Assembly (NCBI GenBank): GCA_034509735.1
Contig: JACGWO010000007.1
Span: 24,828,046 to 24,892,045, forward strand
DNA: 64,000 nt
DNA from: Sesamum alatum
Taxonomy: Eukaryota; Streptophyta; Magnoliopsida; Lamiales; Pedaliaceae
Reading direction: 5' to 3'
Every line of letters starts with the position of its first letter. The stretch's first letter is position 1. The translations under genes were made by a program, and so were the position numbers. Under the pieces are notes generated by a model, which saw nothing but the letters and a program-made list of their open reading frames with translations, did no database searches and had not been told where the DNA came from. Below, in pieces: positions 32,179-43,545 of this stretch.

Positions 32179-34450
32179 TGTAAGCTTCGTATAAGCCCCG
32201 AGACGTTAAACGCAGCGAAAATTAAGATTTTAATTACAAAATAATATTATAATTAGCAATCAAATCGTCCGTCTCGTTGCTATTACGATGTGGATCTCAT
32301 GCATAAAAGGATGTCAATTGAATGATTAAGAGAAACTAACCATTCTTGCTCCCCGGTTGATGTTGGTTACTTGAACTTTCTCAAGAACAACCTTACCTTA
32401 AAATTGGTGGAACGTTAAAACGGAAGTGCCTTTAATTGTTGTTCACGGTAGGAACACAAGTGTCTTCCCTCTAATGTTAGTCCACACCACCTATGATGGA
32501 ATCACCCTCAAACCTATGCTAGTGGGTATTGGAGGATTAAGGTAGATCAACTATTGATCTATGGAGAAATCAAAGGATTTCTTCTCTTTTTGGAGATAAG
32601 AAATGAACATAAGACCGATGCTAAAGTGAAAGCTAGACTTTCTAGCTTTGAAGGAGAGAAATTCCAAGAACTAGAGAGCAAAAGGAAAGCAAGAGTTTTT
32701 GTATCTTTGTATGTAGAAAGATGGTATATTAATCTCTTGCTTTGTACCCCCTTTTTATAGGCATTCCTTTACATTAGTTACAATGAATGTAGACAAGGCC
32801 TTTTATCTTGCTCTTAGAACACTTGTCTTCTTCATAGACAAGTTCTAGCATGACTCATCTTTTCTCCTTTTACACTTGTCTTCTTTATAGACAAGCTTTA
32901 CCATGACTCATAGTTTCTTCTTCATCTAAAGATAAAAACAAGCTATGTCTATGTTCAATGAATCTTGTCTTGTGGGCTTGGGCTAAAGTCTTGGGCTTTA
33001 TCTTATTTTTCAATTGGACTAAGTCCAATTTTAATTAATTCCCAACTAATTATTCACCCCATGATATTTAATTCCTTAATTAAATATAAGCCCAAATCAT
33101 TTAATCTAATTAATTGATTTTTAAGATCAAATAGATTCATCTTAATTAATTTATCACAAGTCTTACTTAATCAAATTAATGCTTGTGAATTTGGACTCCA
33201 AATTAAATAATCATATTATTCAATATTCCCATCAAATGATTTCATAAATCATTTCAATCAATTAATTTAACTCCTTAAATTAATTGATTTATTCTCCATA
33301 ATTAATTCTACAAATTAATTCCAATAATTTCATCATGGATTTGTGTGTGACCCTTTAGGTTCACTATTCAGCTAGACTTGGGCCTGTATCATATATACAA
33401 TTTAATTAGCAACTTACTTGCATTAGATTAATTAGATCTTATCATAATTAATCACCCTCAATTAACTCCTTAATTGGAGGGTACCCGTCACCATGGGTGG
33501 CCATCTAGCAATGGCCCATGGCACTAGAGAATAGGTAAATTATTGCGTGAACCTGTGAGCTACGCGTACCATGCAGATACGGTCCCTCCGTTACTAACCT
33601 CCCGATCAAAGTCTAGGGCATGGAATTAGTTACCGGTTCCCATTATCGACTTTGATGTCTATGTATCAACTCTTCAAGTTATGCTTTCAATTTATCAATA
33701 TAGGAAAAACCCTTTCCCCTATTTGATCAATAGCCATGGCCATGGGCGTCAAGGAACGCATAATGTAGAGAACATAGGAGGTTCATTATCATCTCATGAT
33801 AAGTAACAGATCCTATCTTGGAACTCACCAACCTCCATGCATGCTTCAACTATGTCTGAAACATGACCGTATAGTGATCCAGGATGAAACCTGAGACCAT
33901 ATTGTACATGATCAAGTCATAGCCGTCCTATGCACAAGGTTACTATGGAATTTCAAGTCCGAGGACTAGTTACTGCACTATCGTAGCCTAGGAGTTCTAG
34001 TCATACCGATCATGCCATATAGGGCTTCCATATAACAACTCATGCGAGTCAATTCAGTGAACTTGATAACTCTTTATCAAGCACCCACTAAAGTGCGGAG
34101 ACGTTATACGTCTCTGTCTATGAAACTCGACATTCATCATATGAACGCATCACTTAGTGCAAACCTTTAAAGAATGGTCGATGCCCTGTCTCGACCGATT
34201 CATCGACTTGGAATATTTTTAGATCAAACCATAGAGGTTGGTTTCATGGTCGCCATCATATGCGCGAGCCAACCCCGTAGCATAATTAATCTAAGGGCTT
34301 CAACCAAATGCTCATATAAAAATAACGTTAAAAGCATATGATGAAGATAGCCAAAGAACATTTCTTAAAATTGACATATTATTGAAAAAGATCGTATAGA
34401 ATAGTTTATAAAGAGCCAATAAATTGGGTTGACGGTCACCTATTCTAACA
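32179..34450 (-). repeat. 5' LTR of C-IV, type IV
   Basis: The 2272-bp LTR runs from TGTAAGCTTCG to TTCTAACA, with an intact PBS one base outside it. On the sense strand it starts like the other types (TGTTAGAATAGGTGACC), but its U5 end is unrelated to types I-III and lacks the GTGTN hairpin. A sense TATA box (CCTATAAAAAGGGG) lies near 32748-32762. The CCATGG hairpin at 33491-33521 is well kept. Confidence 0.85.
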
Positions 34451-34818
34451 CGTCCAACGCCTGTCGTCGATGAAACACGACACTCATCAAATGAATGCAA
34501 TCCTTAGTGCAAGTCTCTATAGGACCCTCGATGCCTGTCTCGAGGTCCTCGACTTGGAATGTTTCAGACCAACCCTCAGAAGTTGGTTTCTTAGCTGCCA
34601 TCCAATGCACAACCCAACTACATGAGCTATCCAAATTGATCTGTGGGCATTTGTTGTGACGTTAAAACATCGTTTAATGTAATCAATAAGCACAACAAAC
34701 ACATAATGCCACGGATAATACTTACTATATTCATCAACTCAATATTACTTTAATAAAGATTGCTAAATAGTACTCAAAACTGCCAATGCAATTGGCTTTC
34801 TGGTCACCTATTCTAACA

Positions 34819-36940
34819 ATCTCCCACTTGACCTAAAGCCAATCACCCATGTCACTCAGACTTATCTGAGCATGAGTAATCTGCGTATCCGGCTCAGTCT
34901 CACGGGTCTACCTCATTTCTGCCAAGATGATACGGTCCAACCGCACGTCACCTCTTCATACCATTACTCTAAGAAGATGGTATTGTCTAAGAATTTTCTT
35001 GGATCCATGATTAGATCTCGGTCCTTTAGCTTGCGCTATAGCCATGTTGTTATCCTCCAAGGTAACTACTGGCTTTGCCGTGCTAGGCACCAAACCCAAC
35101 CATTGGATGTGGTTTTTCATCCAAACCAGTCTCCGGAGCAACTTCTAAAGTTACCATACATTCAACTTTCATGGTCCGTCGTGGTATCCGCTTGAAACTT
35201 TTCCAAGCCACCACCTTACCATTAAGCCTGAATATATGTTCATACTGAGAGTAGATATTATTCACATGATACTGGAAGCTAGTATCGCTATAGCCTTCCA
35301 GAATCAACTCTCCATAGAACGTGCATGAAGAACACTTCTTTAATCCTTATTCAGGTATTAAAGACTATTCTCAACAGCAGTCTACTGCCTCTTTGGTACA
35401 CACCCGATTTTTGTCGTTATGCCCAAAACATACGCAACATCAGGTCCAATGAACCAAACAACATACCCATGCTGCCTACGGCAAAGACGTAGCGGATGTC
35501 AAACATCTAAGCTTCTTCATCAGTTAACCTTGGCTGAGTATTGGACAGCTTAACCCTATATATAGGAATCCAATTCCTTTCATGGAGAATTGCGTGAACA
35601 ACGTTCGTGTTTCAGTGTTTCCTAACATCTTAAAGTCATTCCAAATGAATAAGACGTTACACACTTTAAACACTAGGAACACAACCAAACTCCCACTGAC
35701 CCTCAAGCTCGTTACTAATTGAGTCATACCCCATATGAACTCATCAAAACGAATATTTCAGTTACATGGAGTTTCAAACCTAGCTTGAATTCCATGTCGA
35801 ATCACATGGCTCCAAGCCATGGATTTGATCCAATGTCCAATATTACTTCTCCTTCTGTCTTTTAGATTATAATCCAAAAGGTATTCTGGTCGTCCCTAGG
35901 AGAACTGGAATATAGTTAGTGGGCAAACTCGATTACAAATCATGTTTGCTATATCGTACTGAGGTGTCGCTGTACTTGATTCCTCAAGGAGCTCCTCCTC
36001 ATATTGGTTATCCTTTGAAATCTAATTTCCCTTAGGACAACTCATAAACCTGTGCAAACCTAGTTTGCCTCCCACTAGTCCTTTGACGTATGCAAGACCA
36101 TCCTACATACTCAAGTACTTTGTGGATACAGGCTTGGCATGCCATATCCAATATGGCGTCTGGGCCACAATTTTTAGAAAGTGCCTTGTTTTACAACTTG
36201 GCCACTGTCTTAAGAACACGCCTATATGGGCCAAGGTAGTTTAGTAAAAACACCGATCGAACCATGTCCAACAAGGTTCGATTCCTTCCTTATCAGAGAC
36301 GCTGTTCAATTGTGGTGCTTCAGGGAGAATTCAACTGAGTGAGAATTCCATTCTCATTTAGATACATCAAGAGCTCCCACTAAATACACACCGCTCGATC
36401 CAATCGAAGGTTAATTTTGCAACCAGTTTGGTTCCCACTTCAAATCTAATTCCCTGAGCCTTCCTAAGGCCCTAAGACTTGTGAACCCCCTACTGGTCTT
36501 GTGTATTCAGTGACCCATAGATGTCTGACTGGATCCAATCCAACAGACCACTAGCAAGCATACTTTGTCCTACAAAGAGCTTCTTGGCCATCTTCCTGCT
36601 CAGGAAGGACTTACAAGCTAGCAGACTCAAATTGTCTATTTCTAGACTCCTTGAATCTACTAACCTCCTTATCCTATCTAGAGGAATGTGACCTAGCTTT
36701 GCATGCCAAATACCCATTATCTTGATTATCCATGTCATCATTTGTTTTGAGCATTCATAATCTAAGTATGGGATAGTATTGAAACAATTATGCAAAGAAC
36801 CTAGCAGACAAGAATAACCATTCTTTGTCAAATAAAAAAAACTTTTATTGATCAAAAACATGTAATCCTAATTGTCCAACAATAGAAAAACATAATTCTG
36901 ATCATGCTAGGTTACATAATCGTTACCTCTCAACTCTATC
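34819..36940 (-). pseudogene. pol: degenerate copia pol of C3
   Basis: From gag outward the minus strand carries the HHCC region at 36861-36490 (WHAKLGHIPLDRIRRLVDS, then CKSFLSRKMAKK with the first cysteine of the pair kept) and IQSDIYGSLN, the integrase entry. Decayed integrase core lies near 36420-36220 (QLNSVSDK region) and the integrase C-terminus near 36170-36060 (KPVSTKYLS, LAYVKGLVGGKL). The RT C-terminal half follows at 35727-35524 (VSGSLVVFLVFKV where YVDD is expected, then LFTQFSMKGIG), then RNase H at 35307-34956 (LEGYSDTSFQ, KVVAWKSFK, PVVTLEDNNMAIAQAKGPRS). The N-terminal half of RT is missing. Confidence 0.8.
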
Positions 36941-37029
36941 CTAACATGATCACTGGCTAAGCCTAGTTGGTCCTATAGCTTTTCCAGCAACAGCTCATCC
37001 ATTGCCTAGCTTTAGAACCATTTCCGTCT

Positions 37030-37140
37030 TAGCCTTCTACTCCTTCCCATTTCCTGCAAACCATTTGCAGATATGAGCTCTACAACTGGTATCCAATACC
37101 CAAGAAGTAGAATAGTAATCATGTTAAAGCTCAAATCAAA
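37030..37140 (-). pseudogene. pol: protease remnant of C3
   Basis: The minus strand reads TSWVLDTSCRAHICKWF: the catalytic DTG has become DTS and the following G-A-H-I-C is partly kept. This copy would have no active protease. Confidence 0.7.
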
Positions 37141-37146
37141 TGTACC

Positions 37147-37998
37147 TTAGTTGGAGAGGAGTTTAGGACACTCCCTCTTCCAATGCCCCTTTTCACGGCA
37201 ATATATGCAAACATCTTTTGCAATTCTTGACTGCCAAACCACATTCCTCTTTCCTTTGCCCATGCCCAGCATGGCAACAGGAGTGCTCTGTGCGCTTGCA
37301 GCAGCTAATTCTTCCTTACCCTTCTTCTTCCTCCAGCGTCCGGCCCCTTTGCCTTTCGCTCTTGACGTCGAAGCCTCCCCCACCAATACAGACGACACAA
37401 ACTTTTCAATCGTTGCCTCGTATTAGACCAACATGTTTATCAACTCATGAAGGTCTTTTTCAAGCCCATTCATATTATAGTTAACGATAAACGGGTCAAA
37501 AGAGGGAGGAAGAGACTGAAGGATCACGTCGATGTACGTCTCTTTTCCAAGATCAGCTCAGAGGTCTTTGAACTTCTCCAATAGGAATAGCATCATCACT
37601 CCATGCTAGTGTACAGATGACCCTTCTGTCATCTTAGCTCCGAAAAATGCCTTCATCGCAGCATAACTAATATGCCGGTCCGGTACCGCATAAACATCCT
37701 TCATGCGTAGCATTATCGAGCTGACATCATCCAACCGATCATATTGTTTCTGGATCTCATTAGTGATGGATGCTAGTATGATGCTGCGTACCTTGCGGTT
37801 GTCCTCTTGCCAGTCATTGAACGTCGAACGCTCTTCTGACGAGGACCCCTCCGGCAAGACCCGAGGAAGAGGCTTATCCAAAACGTAAGCCTGATTTTTG
37901 AAATCGAGGACAATCCTCAGATTTCGCAGCTAATCATTATAGTTTGTTCCATCAAATTTGTTAGTCTCAAGAATTACAGCGAGTGGATGCTTAGACAT
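37147..37998 (-). pseudogene. gag: copia gag of C3
   Basis: ATG at 37998-37996 opens MSKHPLAVILETNKFDGTNY, then ND*LRNLRIVLDF, where tryptophan TGG has become TAG. Further stops lie after EGSSVH and in EKFKDL*ADL and NMLV*YEA. Conserved blocks include SIILASITNEIQKQYDRLDD and LQSLPPSFDPFIVNYNMNG. The knuckle CIYCREKGHWKREC near 37160-37205 keeps all four ligands. It is the same protein family and size as in C1 and C6. Confidence 0.85.
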
Positions 37999-39558
37999 CT
38001 ACATTCAAAATGTAAAGCAGAAATTTAGTAGATTATAATAATATTGAGTTCAAGTTAAGACTTGGTCTTTAGTAATTAACCCCTCCCACTATTTCTTCAA
38101 AAAGCTCACCACTCTCAAGTGGGGTTTTCGGGAAACTATTTCCTAGTGGGCTTGGAGTCCAAAAACGCAATTCTCCATGCCCCACTTTTACGATTCACAT
38201 GGGAAAGACTTTGTGGGAGGTATCCAATACCATTCTCATCCAATGAGATCCCCAAGATATTTTGCCTCACCTCTATCACATGATTCCGAGGACTCCAAGC
38301 GAATCATGTTACTTCAGCGTTAGACCCGACCCATCAACCAAATCATATCTCAACGGTCGCCCCCCACGACTCGTGAGACAGGGAAACAGGAGCATATTTC
38401 TTTGTTCGTAACAATAGCACAACTTTCTTCCATTCCAAAACGTGCCACGACTCGTGACACGACGAAAGGGTGAAAGTAGCTTCCTTACTACATTGTTATG
38501 GATGGAAGGCTTGGAATAATCAAACCATTTGATTTAATTCCATTTTGGGCCTAATATATACTTGGACCATCCAAGTGAGAGTTATTATATAGTAAGACCG
38601 AGACCTCATCATTATTAGTATTTTGCATGCTCAAGTTTTAAACATTCAATGTAAATAGATGCATTCCAAACACATCATACATCAAAGCATTAAAACATTA
38701 AACACATGCAAAACAAGCCTAGCATGACCCTGTAGGATGATCACAAGCCCGTTCTTAAGTGATCCACTGAGCCCGCAGTGGATTTATGATCAATCTCACT
38801 ATTACAATTTTTACATCCCATTATCATTCTAATCGGGCCTTGTAAAATCCTCATTTGTTCTTTTTGACCTTCCACCGTGGGCTCCATCCAACGGACCTTT
38901 TTGGGTCTCCATCTCCATGGAAGCTTACATTAATAAAATAAAGCCTCATAACCTAATCTACTCTCATTACAACTTAAAAGAAACCCCAATCATAAGTCAG
39001 GGGGAGTACATTAAAAGAGAGGAAGAAAGTCTTATTATTCCAAGGCTAAAAACGAAAGAAAGAATAAAAATAAAGAGGCATGCAAGCCTCACCCAACAAT
39101 AAATTAAATCATACATAGGGCTATGGGCTAGTGATCATCCTTACTTTTTATCAAATAAACAACAACAAAACACATTTATATCAAATATAAACATGCCAAG
39201 CATATAAATACATCGCATGCATTTATAAATAGATATCCAATATCTAAAACAATAAACATAATAAAATGCAGAAAATATCATATTAATAATGCAATTAAAA
39301 ATATGGATATCCACTATACATCCAATGTACAAACAAGTTTTTGTTTGGAAACCATTTTCAAAATAATCTAAGACATAAAATAATTTTAGAAAAATCTAAT
39401 TTCACTAAAAATTAAAATAAGCCAAAATTAATAATATTTTCTACACATATTATCATGTTTTAATGCCATAAATCATGCTTTCCAAAAGACATTTTAACAT
39501 TCTCTTAATGCTTAGCACATAATAATATGTTAATCCTATAGCTACAATACCGAATCGG
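37999..39558 (-). other. leader of C3 without GC block
   Basis: About 1.56 kb. The paired palindromes (38365-38375 and 38446-38456, both perfect) and the inverted repeat (38761-38784, one base off) are present. The AT-rich distal part runs to the PBS without the GC-rich block, explaining the shorter length. Confidence 0.7.
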
Positions 39559-39570
39559 GCTCTGATAACA
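39559..39570 (-). other. primer binding site of C3
   Basis: The minus strand reads TGTTATCAGAGC, one mismatch from TGGTATCAGAGC. It is one base from the LTR at 39572. Confidence 0.8.
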
Positions 39571-39571
39571 C

Positions 39572-41718
39572 TGAAAGAATCGGGTACGGCCCGGGAATGC
39601 AACGGAAGCGTAAAAACGTGAATTTAAAGTATAATTTAAAACGGGTTCAAAGGGGTGTTCCCTTTGAAGTTCTAGGGCCGTTCGGTGTTTGTCAAAGTAT
39701 AAAATAAAGAGGAGAAGAACGCTGGACATGTGGCTAAAAGGATATGAACAAAAGATACATGAAAAACGTAAAGAAAACCAATCTTTGATCACTACACGTA
39801 GAACCGGTTTCTAGCGTTGTTCACTTTCCGTTTCTCCTTCCGTTCACTTGAGGATCCAAATTAGAATTCCTCTAATTTGTCCACACCACACTATGGAAGA
39901 GTGTATCCCCTAATCTATTGCTAGATAGAAGTAGAGAAAAGAAAAAGAAATACTTCCAAAACAACACTATTGTTTAGTACCTTTTGGAATGTTTTTAAGT
40001 TCAACCTTTCCAACAGATATGAACAAAAAAAGGAGAATTTTTCAGAGAAATTCGGAGAGTTTTGAAGGGAAAAAATTCGTGCAAGACATAGGCATTCAAG
40101 TTATGTGAAGGGTTTTGTGTATGTAGAGTTGTTGAATTCAAAATTTAACTTCTATAGTTAACTTCCAAAGCAATCTACATGCACTCACCATTCTCTACAT
40201 AACCATGGACCATTATAGCAAATAAAACCACTCATCAAACCTACAAAGGCTGGTCACATGTGCCTCACATGTGGAAGATTTTAAGTCCTCCTTCACTTGC
40301 TATAAATTGAATTTTTTTCCATGGACTAGGACTACTAGTCTTGGACTTTTATTTAATCTAATTAAATTATGTCCAAACAAAGTCCATTGGGAATTAATTA
40401 ATTCAATTAATCTCAATTCAATTGAAGCCCATAAGTTTATTTAATCCAATTAAATAAACATAAGTCCGAACTCTAATTAATTGATCCAATCAATTAATTA
40501 ATTCAAACCCGATAAATTAATCCAATTAATTTAAAGGTTCTATGTCCAAAAATTAACTAATCCAATTAATTAATTCTTGGACCATCCATCAAATGGATTT
40601 CCCAATAAATGATCCAATCATTTATTCTCCTTGAGTCTTTAGGTTCACCCTCAGCTAGACTTGGGCTTGTGTCCAACACAATTGGTCAATTAAATCAAAT
40701 TTAATTAACTGTTTTCCAATTAATCATTAATCGGAAAACGCCCATCACTATGGGTGGCCGTCTAGCAAAGGTCCATGGCACTAGAGACTAGGTGAATGTT
40801 GGCGTAACGTTTTAGGCTCCCGAGTTCCATACGAGTACGGTCCTTCCATCATGCGTCTCCCGGTCTAAGTCTAGGGCATGAAATTGGGCGTCGGTTCCCA
40901 TCCTAGACTAGACAACTATGCTCACTAACTCGAGACACGTCTGCTCTATTGATCGATGTAGGAAACCATTCCCTACTCGACCAATCGCTATGGCCACAAA
41001 CTTAAAGAGCTTAAACCGTCTCAGAGTGCATAGGAGACTCGACTGTCATATATTGACAGGTGACGGATCCTATCTTGGAATCCACCGTCCTCAATACATA
41101 TTCCGACTGCACTAGATAAAGCTTATGATGAACGAATCCCAGATACTGACATCTCTTGCCAGATCCTGGATACAACCATCATATGCATGTGATTTTCATG
41201 ATTCCTCAAGTGCGAGGACTAATCTCGTAATATCAGAGCCGGGAATTCTAGTCATACCGACCAAGCCTCCAAGGCTTCCATATGAAGATTTCCGTGAGCC
41301 AGTTCAGTCAGTTAACACCCATGCCAACTAACCCACTAATATTGCATAGACGTCCAACGTTTGTCGCTCATGAAACACGGCACTCATCCAATGAATGCAA
41401 TCCTTAGTGCAAGTCTCTATAGGACCCTCGATGCCCTGTCTCGAGGTCCTCGACTTGGAACGTTCAAACCAACCCTCAGAAGTTGGTTTCATAGCTGCCA
41501 TTCAATGCGCAACCCAACTACATGGGTTATCCAATTGATATATGGGCATTTGTTGTGACGTTAAAACGACGTTTAATGTAATCAGTAAGCACAATAAACA
41601 TATAGTGCCACGGATGAATACTTACTATATTCATCAAGTCAATATTACTTTAATAAAGATTGCTAAATAGTACCCAAAACCGCCAATCCAATTGGCTTTC
41701 TGGTTACCTATTCTAACA
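39572..41718 (-). repeat. 5' LTR of C3, type II
   Basis: The 2147-bp LTR runs from TGAAAGAATCGGG to TTCTAACA, and the hairpin is at 39646-39668. It lacks about 90 bp near 40635 relative to the 3' LTR (CTCCTTGA joined to GTCTTTAGG). Confidence 0.85.
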
Positions 41719-42332
41719 ATATGCACATAATCGTTATCTTTTTTTTTTTTTTTTAATGAAAAGGAAAACATAGATGTTGGTTCTCTCCCTTCTTCCTCTT
41801 TCTTCCCCTTCTTTCCCTTTATTCAAGTGCGATCAATGTAGAAGAAAGTTTTATTTTGCACAAAACGAAATAGAAGTTGAAAAGAAAAAAATTATAACTG
41901 CAATATAATGGGGTTAGTGATTATCGTATTTTCTTGAGAGATTTATGTTGAATTTCTGAAAGAGCTACAAAGAAAAAAGGAGGAAGAATGAGGGTTTTTC
42001 AACGTGGATGTACGTTTTGTGTGTGTGTGTGTGTGAGAGAGAGAGGGAGGTGTGATGGAGGAGGAGAAAGACATGGGAGAAAAATATCTAATGTGGAAGA
42101 TACTTTTTTAATGGTTTAATGAAGGGTATTTATGGTAATTTAATAATTTGAAAAGAGAATTGTCATAAAAAGTGTAAATTGTCATTTTTGTCCTTTACAA
42201 ATTCAGTAATCCATTTTGTAGAAATAAATTGATGAAGGAATTACTTAGAAACAAAGGGTAAAGCTAGTAAAAACCACAAAACAACTTCCACTTTAAACAC
42301 AAAATGGTGTTTGTTTTTATAATTAGTATAGA
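41719..42332 (-). other. Helitron 5' region
   Basis: It starts with a poly-T run (about 41740-41755) and ends at the putative Helitron 5' terminus (minus strand TCTATACTAATTATAAAAAC). A (GT)n run and GAGAGAGAGAGGG lie near 42018-42050. No coding. Confidence 0.5.
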
Positions 42333-42914
42333 TATATCAATGATTTTGATTTAATAAACAAATCGATGATCTATATCTTTTCTGATTTAAATCAACAGTC
42401 TATATTTAGTATACAAATCAATGACTTACATCAATTTAGGTTAGATCAATGGCTCAAAGTCTTTTATGCTACAACAATAAATTTATACATAAAAATAACT
42501 TTATACAATAAATAATATACTAAACATATACATACACATATAGATATAAAATATATATAAATAACATTAAAAATAAATAAAAAAATACAGAAAAAAATGG
42601 GGGAAGTTGAAGGTGGAGGCAAGGGAGAGGCGAAGGCGGGCATCGACATGGAGGGGGGGGGGGGAGATGATAGTTTTTCTTATTTGTATTATTTTTATTT
42701 TCCAAATTTTATATATAAATTATATTTATGAAAATAAATTTCAACCATTGATTTGGAAAGACAAGATATTGTCTATAAATTTAAGTAATATTTGATCTGG
42801 ACCATTAATTATTAAGGATAAAATATGAACAATCGATTTTATGATAGATAAGATCTAGTGATTGAGAGAGAGAGAGAGAGCAATTTGCACATCCACAACA
42901 ACCGTCCCCTGGAG
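42333..42914. other. right interior of MU
   Basis: AT-rich, with a run of G (about 42650-42664) and a (GA)n microsatellite (42863-42881). No coding is supported. Confidence 0.5.
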
Positions 42915-43027
42915 GGAGTATTTTGCACCTTTTTTAAATATTAAAGGTGGTAAATTGGTGTTTTATTCGTACAACGGAGTTGGTTGCCTATTTCTCCATC
43001 TCATGTAGATAAATTGCAATTTAGCCC
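42915..43027 (-). repeat. right terminal inverted repeat of MU
   Basis: This is the partner of 6860-6974, about 36 kb away in the present sequence but about 0.9 kb away before the Helitron inserted. Immediately left of it lies a (GA)n microsatellite at about 42863-42881. Confidence 0.75.
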
Positions 43028-43284
43028 ACAATCATTCAACTAACTGAGAAACTGTCTTCGAGAGCATATGATATTATTTTACTGATTATGCAATTTATTT
43101 AGTTAATTTGTTCTGTTCATCAATTGAATTACTTACTATTTTCTAATTATATTGTTATGAGGAAATATTAACAAATAATTAATAATAAATTATTTTAAGT
43201 TTTTGACCATAACTTTTATTAATAAGTGAAGAGATGCAATTATTTCTTCAACAAGTGCAAAAAGATTGATCTATTTAAAATATT

Positions 43285-43545
43285 AGGATAAATTACATAC
43301 ATTTCATTAGGTTAGACCTAATGACACAACACATTTCATATCTTTTGTAACATTACAGGTACACCCCCTAGAGGGGTGTTAGTGCAACGTAATCAGAGTG
43401 CGTTTTTGTAGAGTTTTCACCATTAAATAGGGGTATATTTGTAATAACAATTATAACATCAAAATATGTACATGTAATTTTATAAAAAAGAGGGCATATT
43501 TTTGTAATTAAATCTAACCTTAAGGGTGTCGGTGTAATATATCCT
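43285..43545. mobile_element. MITE with terminal inverted repeats
   Basis: The left end reads AGGATAAATTACAT...AGGTTAGACCTAATGAC. The reverse complement of the right end reads AGGATATATTACAC...AGGTTAGATTTAATTAC, an inverted repeat of about 42 bp with several mismatches. The element is 261 bp, with no ORF. The flanks TAAAATATT and GAAAATTAT match at six of nine bases, which would fit a decayed 9-bp Mutator-type duplication. Confidence 0.6.

Larger units (their letters stand above)
31380..34450 (-). mobile_element. mini-element C-IV: LTR stub, short interior, PBS, full LTR
   Basis: It lies between perfect 5-bp duplications CGTCC (31375-31379 and 34451-34455). The left end keeps only the first 116 bp of its LTR (31380-31495), about 97% identical to the matching part of the right LTR. 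A 670-bp interior with a 25-bp tandem repeat follows, then an initiator-Met PBS (32166-32177) and a full 2272-bp type IV LTR (32179-34450). No gag or pol remains. Either a post-insertion deletion removed most of the 3' LTR and the coding part, or it moved in this form. Confidence 0.85.
29512..34818 (-). repeat. 3' LTR of C3, type II, interrupted by C-IV
   Basis: TGAAAGAATCGG at 29512 and TTCTAACA ending at 34818 mark an LTR of about 2.23 kb after removing 31380-34450 and one CGTCC. It matches the 5' LTR at 39572-41718, which lacks about 90 bp near 40635 that this copy keeps. The polypurine tract (minus strand AAGTGGGAGAT) adjoins at 34819. Confidence 0.85.
29512..41718 (-). mobile_element. 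Ty1/copia element C3, type II LTRs
   Basis: 3' LTR (29512-34818, split by C-IV), polypurine tract, pol remnant, gag, leader, PBS (39570-39559) and 5' LTR (39572-41718), all on the minus strand. Without C-IV it is about 9.1 kb. The flanks ATACC and ATATG agree at only three of five bases, so the duplication has decayed or the ends were rearranged. The leader lacks the GC block found in C1, C2 and C6. Coding is broken throughout. Confidence 0.85.
7095..42332 (-). mobile_element. non-autonomous Helitron, minus strand, disrupted by nested elements
   Basis: On the minus strand the 5' end is A|TCTATACTAATTATAAAAAC at 42332, followed by AT-rich DNA with the CAAAATGG and AAATACCC motifs common in plant Helitron 5' regions. 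The 3' end is CTAG|T at 7095, preceded by a GC-rich imperfect hairpin (GCACGGGAATCGCGTGGGGC). Helitrons insert between A and T without a target duplication, and both edges fit (A at 7094, T at 42333). Without nested elements about 4.1 kb remains (7095-8053, 25048-27509, 29438-29511, 41719-42332). No Rep/helicase coding is seen. Termini are short, so confidence is moderate. Confidence 0.6.
6860..43027. mobile_element. Mutator-like element MU, split by a Helitron and nested retroelements
   Basis: The element starts GGGCAAATTGTAATTT at 6860 and ends with the reverse complement of GGGCTAAATTGCAATTT at 43027. The nine bases just outside are identical on both sides: ACAATCATT at 6851-6859 and 43028-43036. 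A 9-bp duplication with long TIRs is the hallmark of Mutator-like transposons. Removing the Helitron and everything inside it (7095-42332) leaves about 930 bp with no transposase, so MU was non-autonomous. It is the oldest layer of the nest. Confidence 0.8.

Noticed and set aside
32554..32760. 68-codon ORF in the type IV LTR
   Set aside because: It lies antisense in an LTR, with no domain and no counterpart in the other LTRs.
29507..41723. Target duplication for C3 (ATACC and ATATG)
   Set aside because: Only three of five bases match, no better than expected often by chance in AT-rich flanks.
41740..41755. Poly-T run as a LINE or processed-pseudogene tail
   Set aside because: No adjacent coding sequence or target duplication; it falls within the Helitron 5' region.
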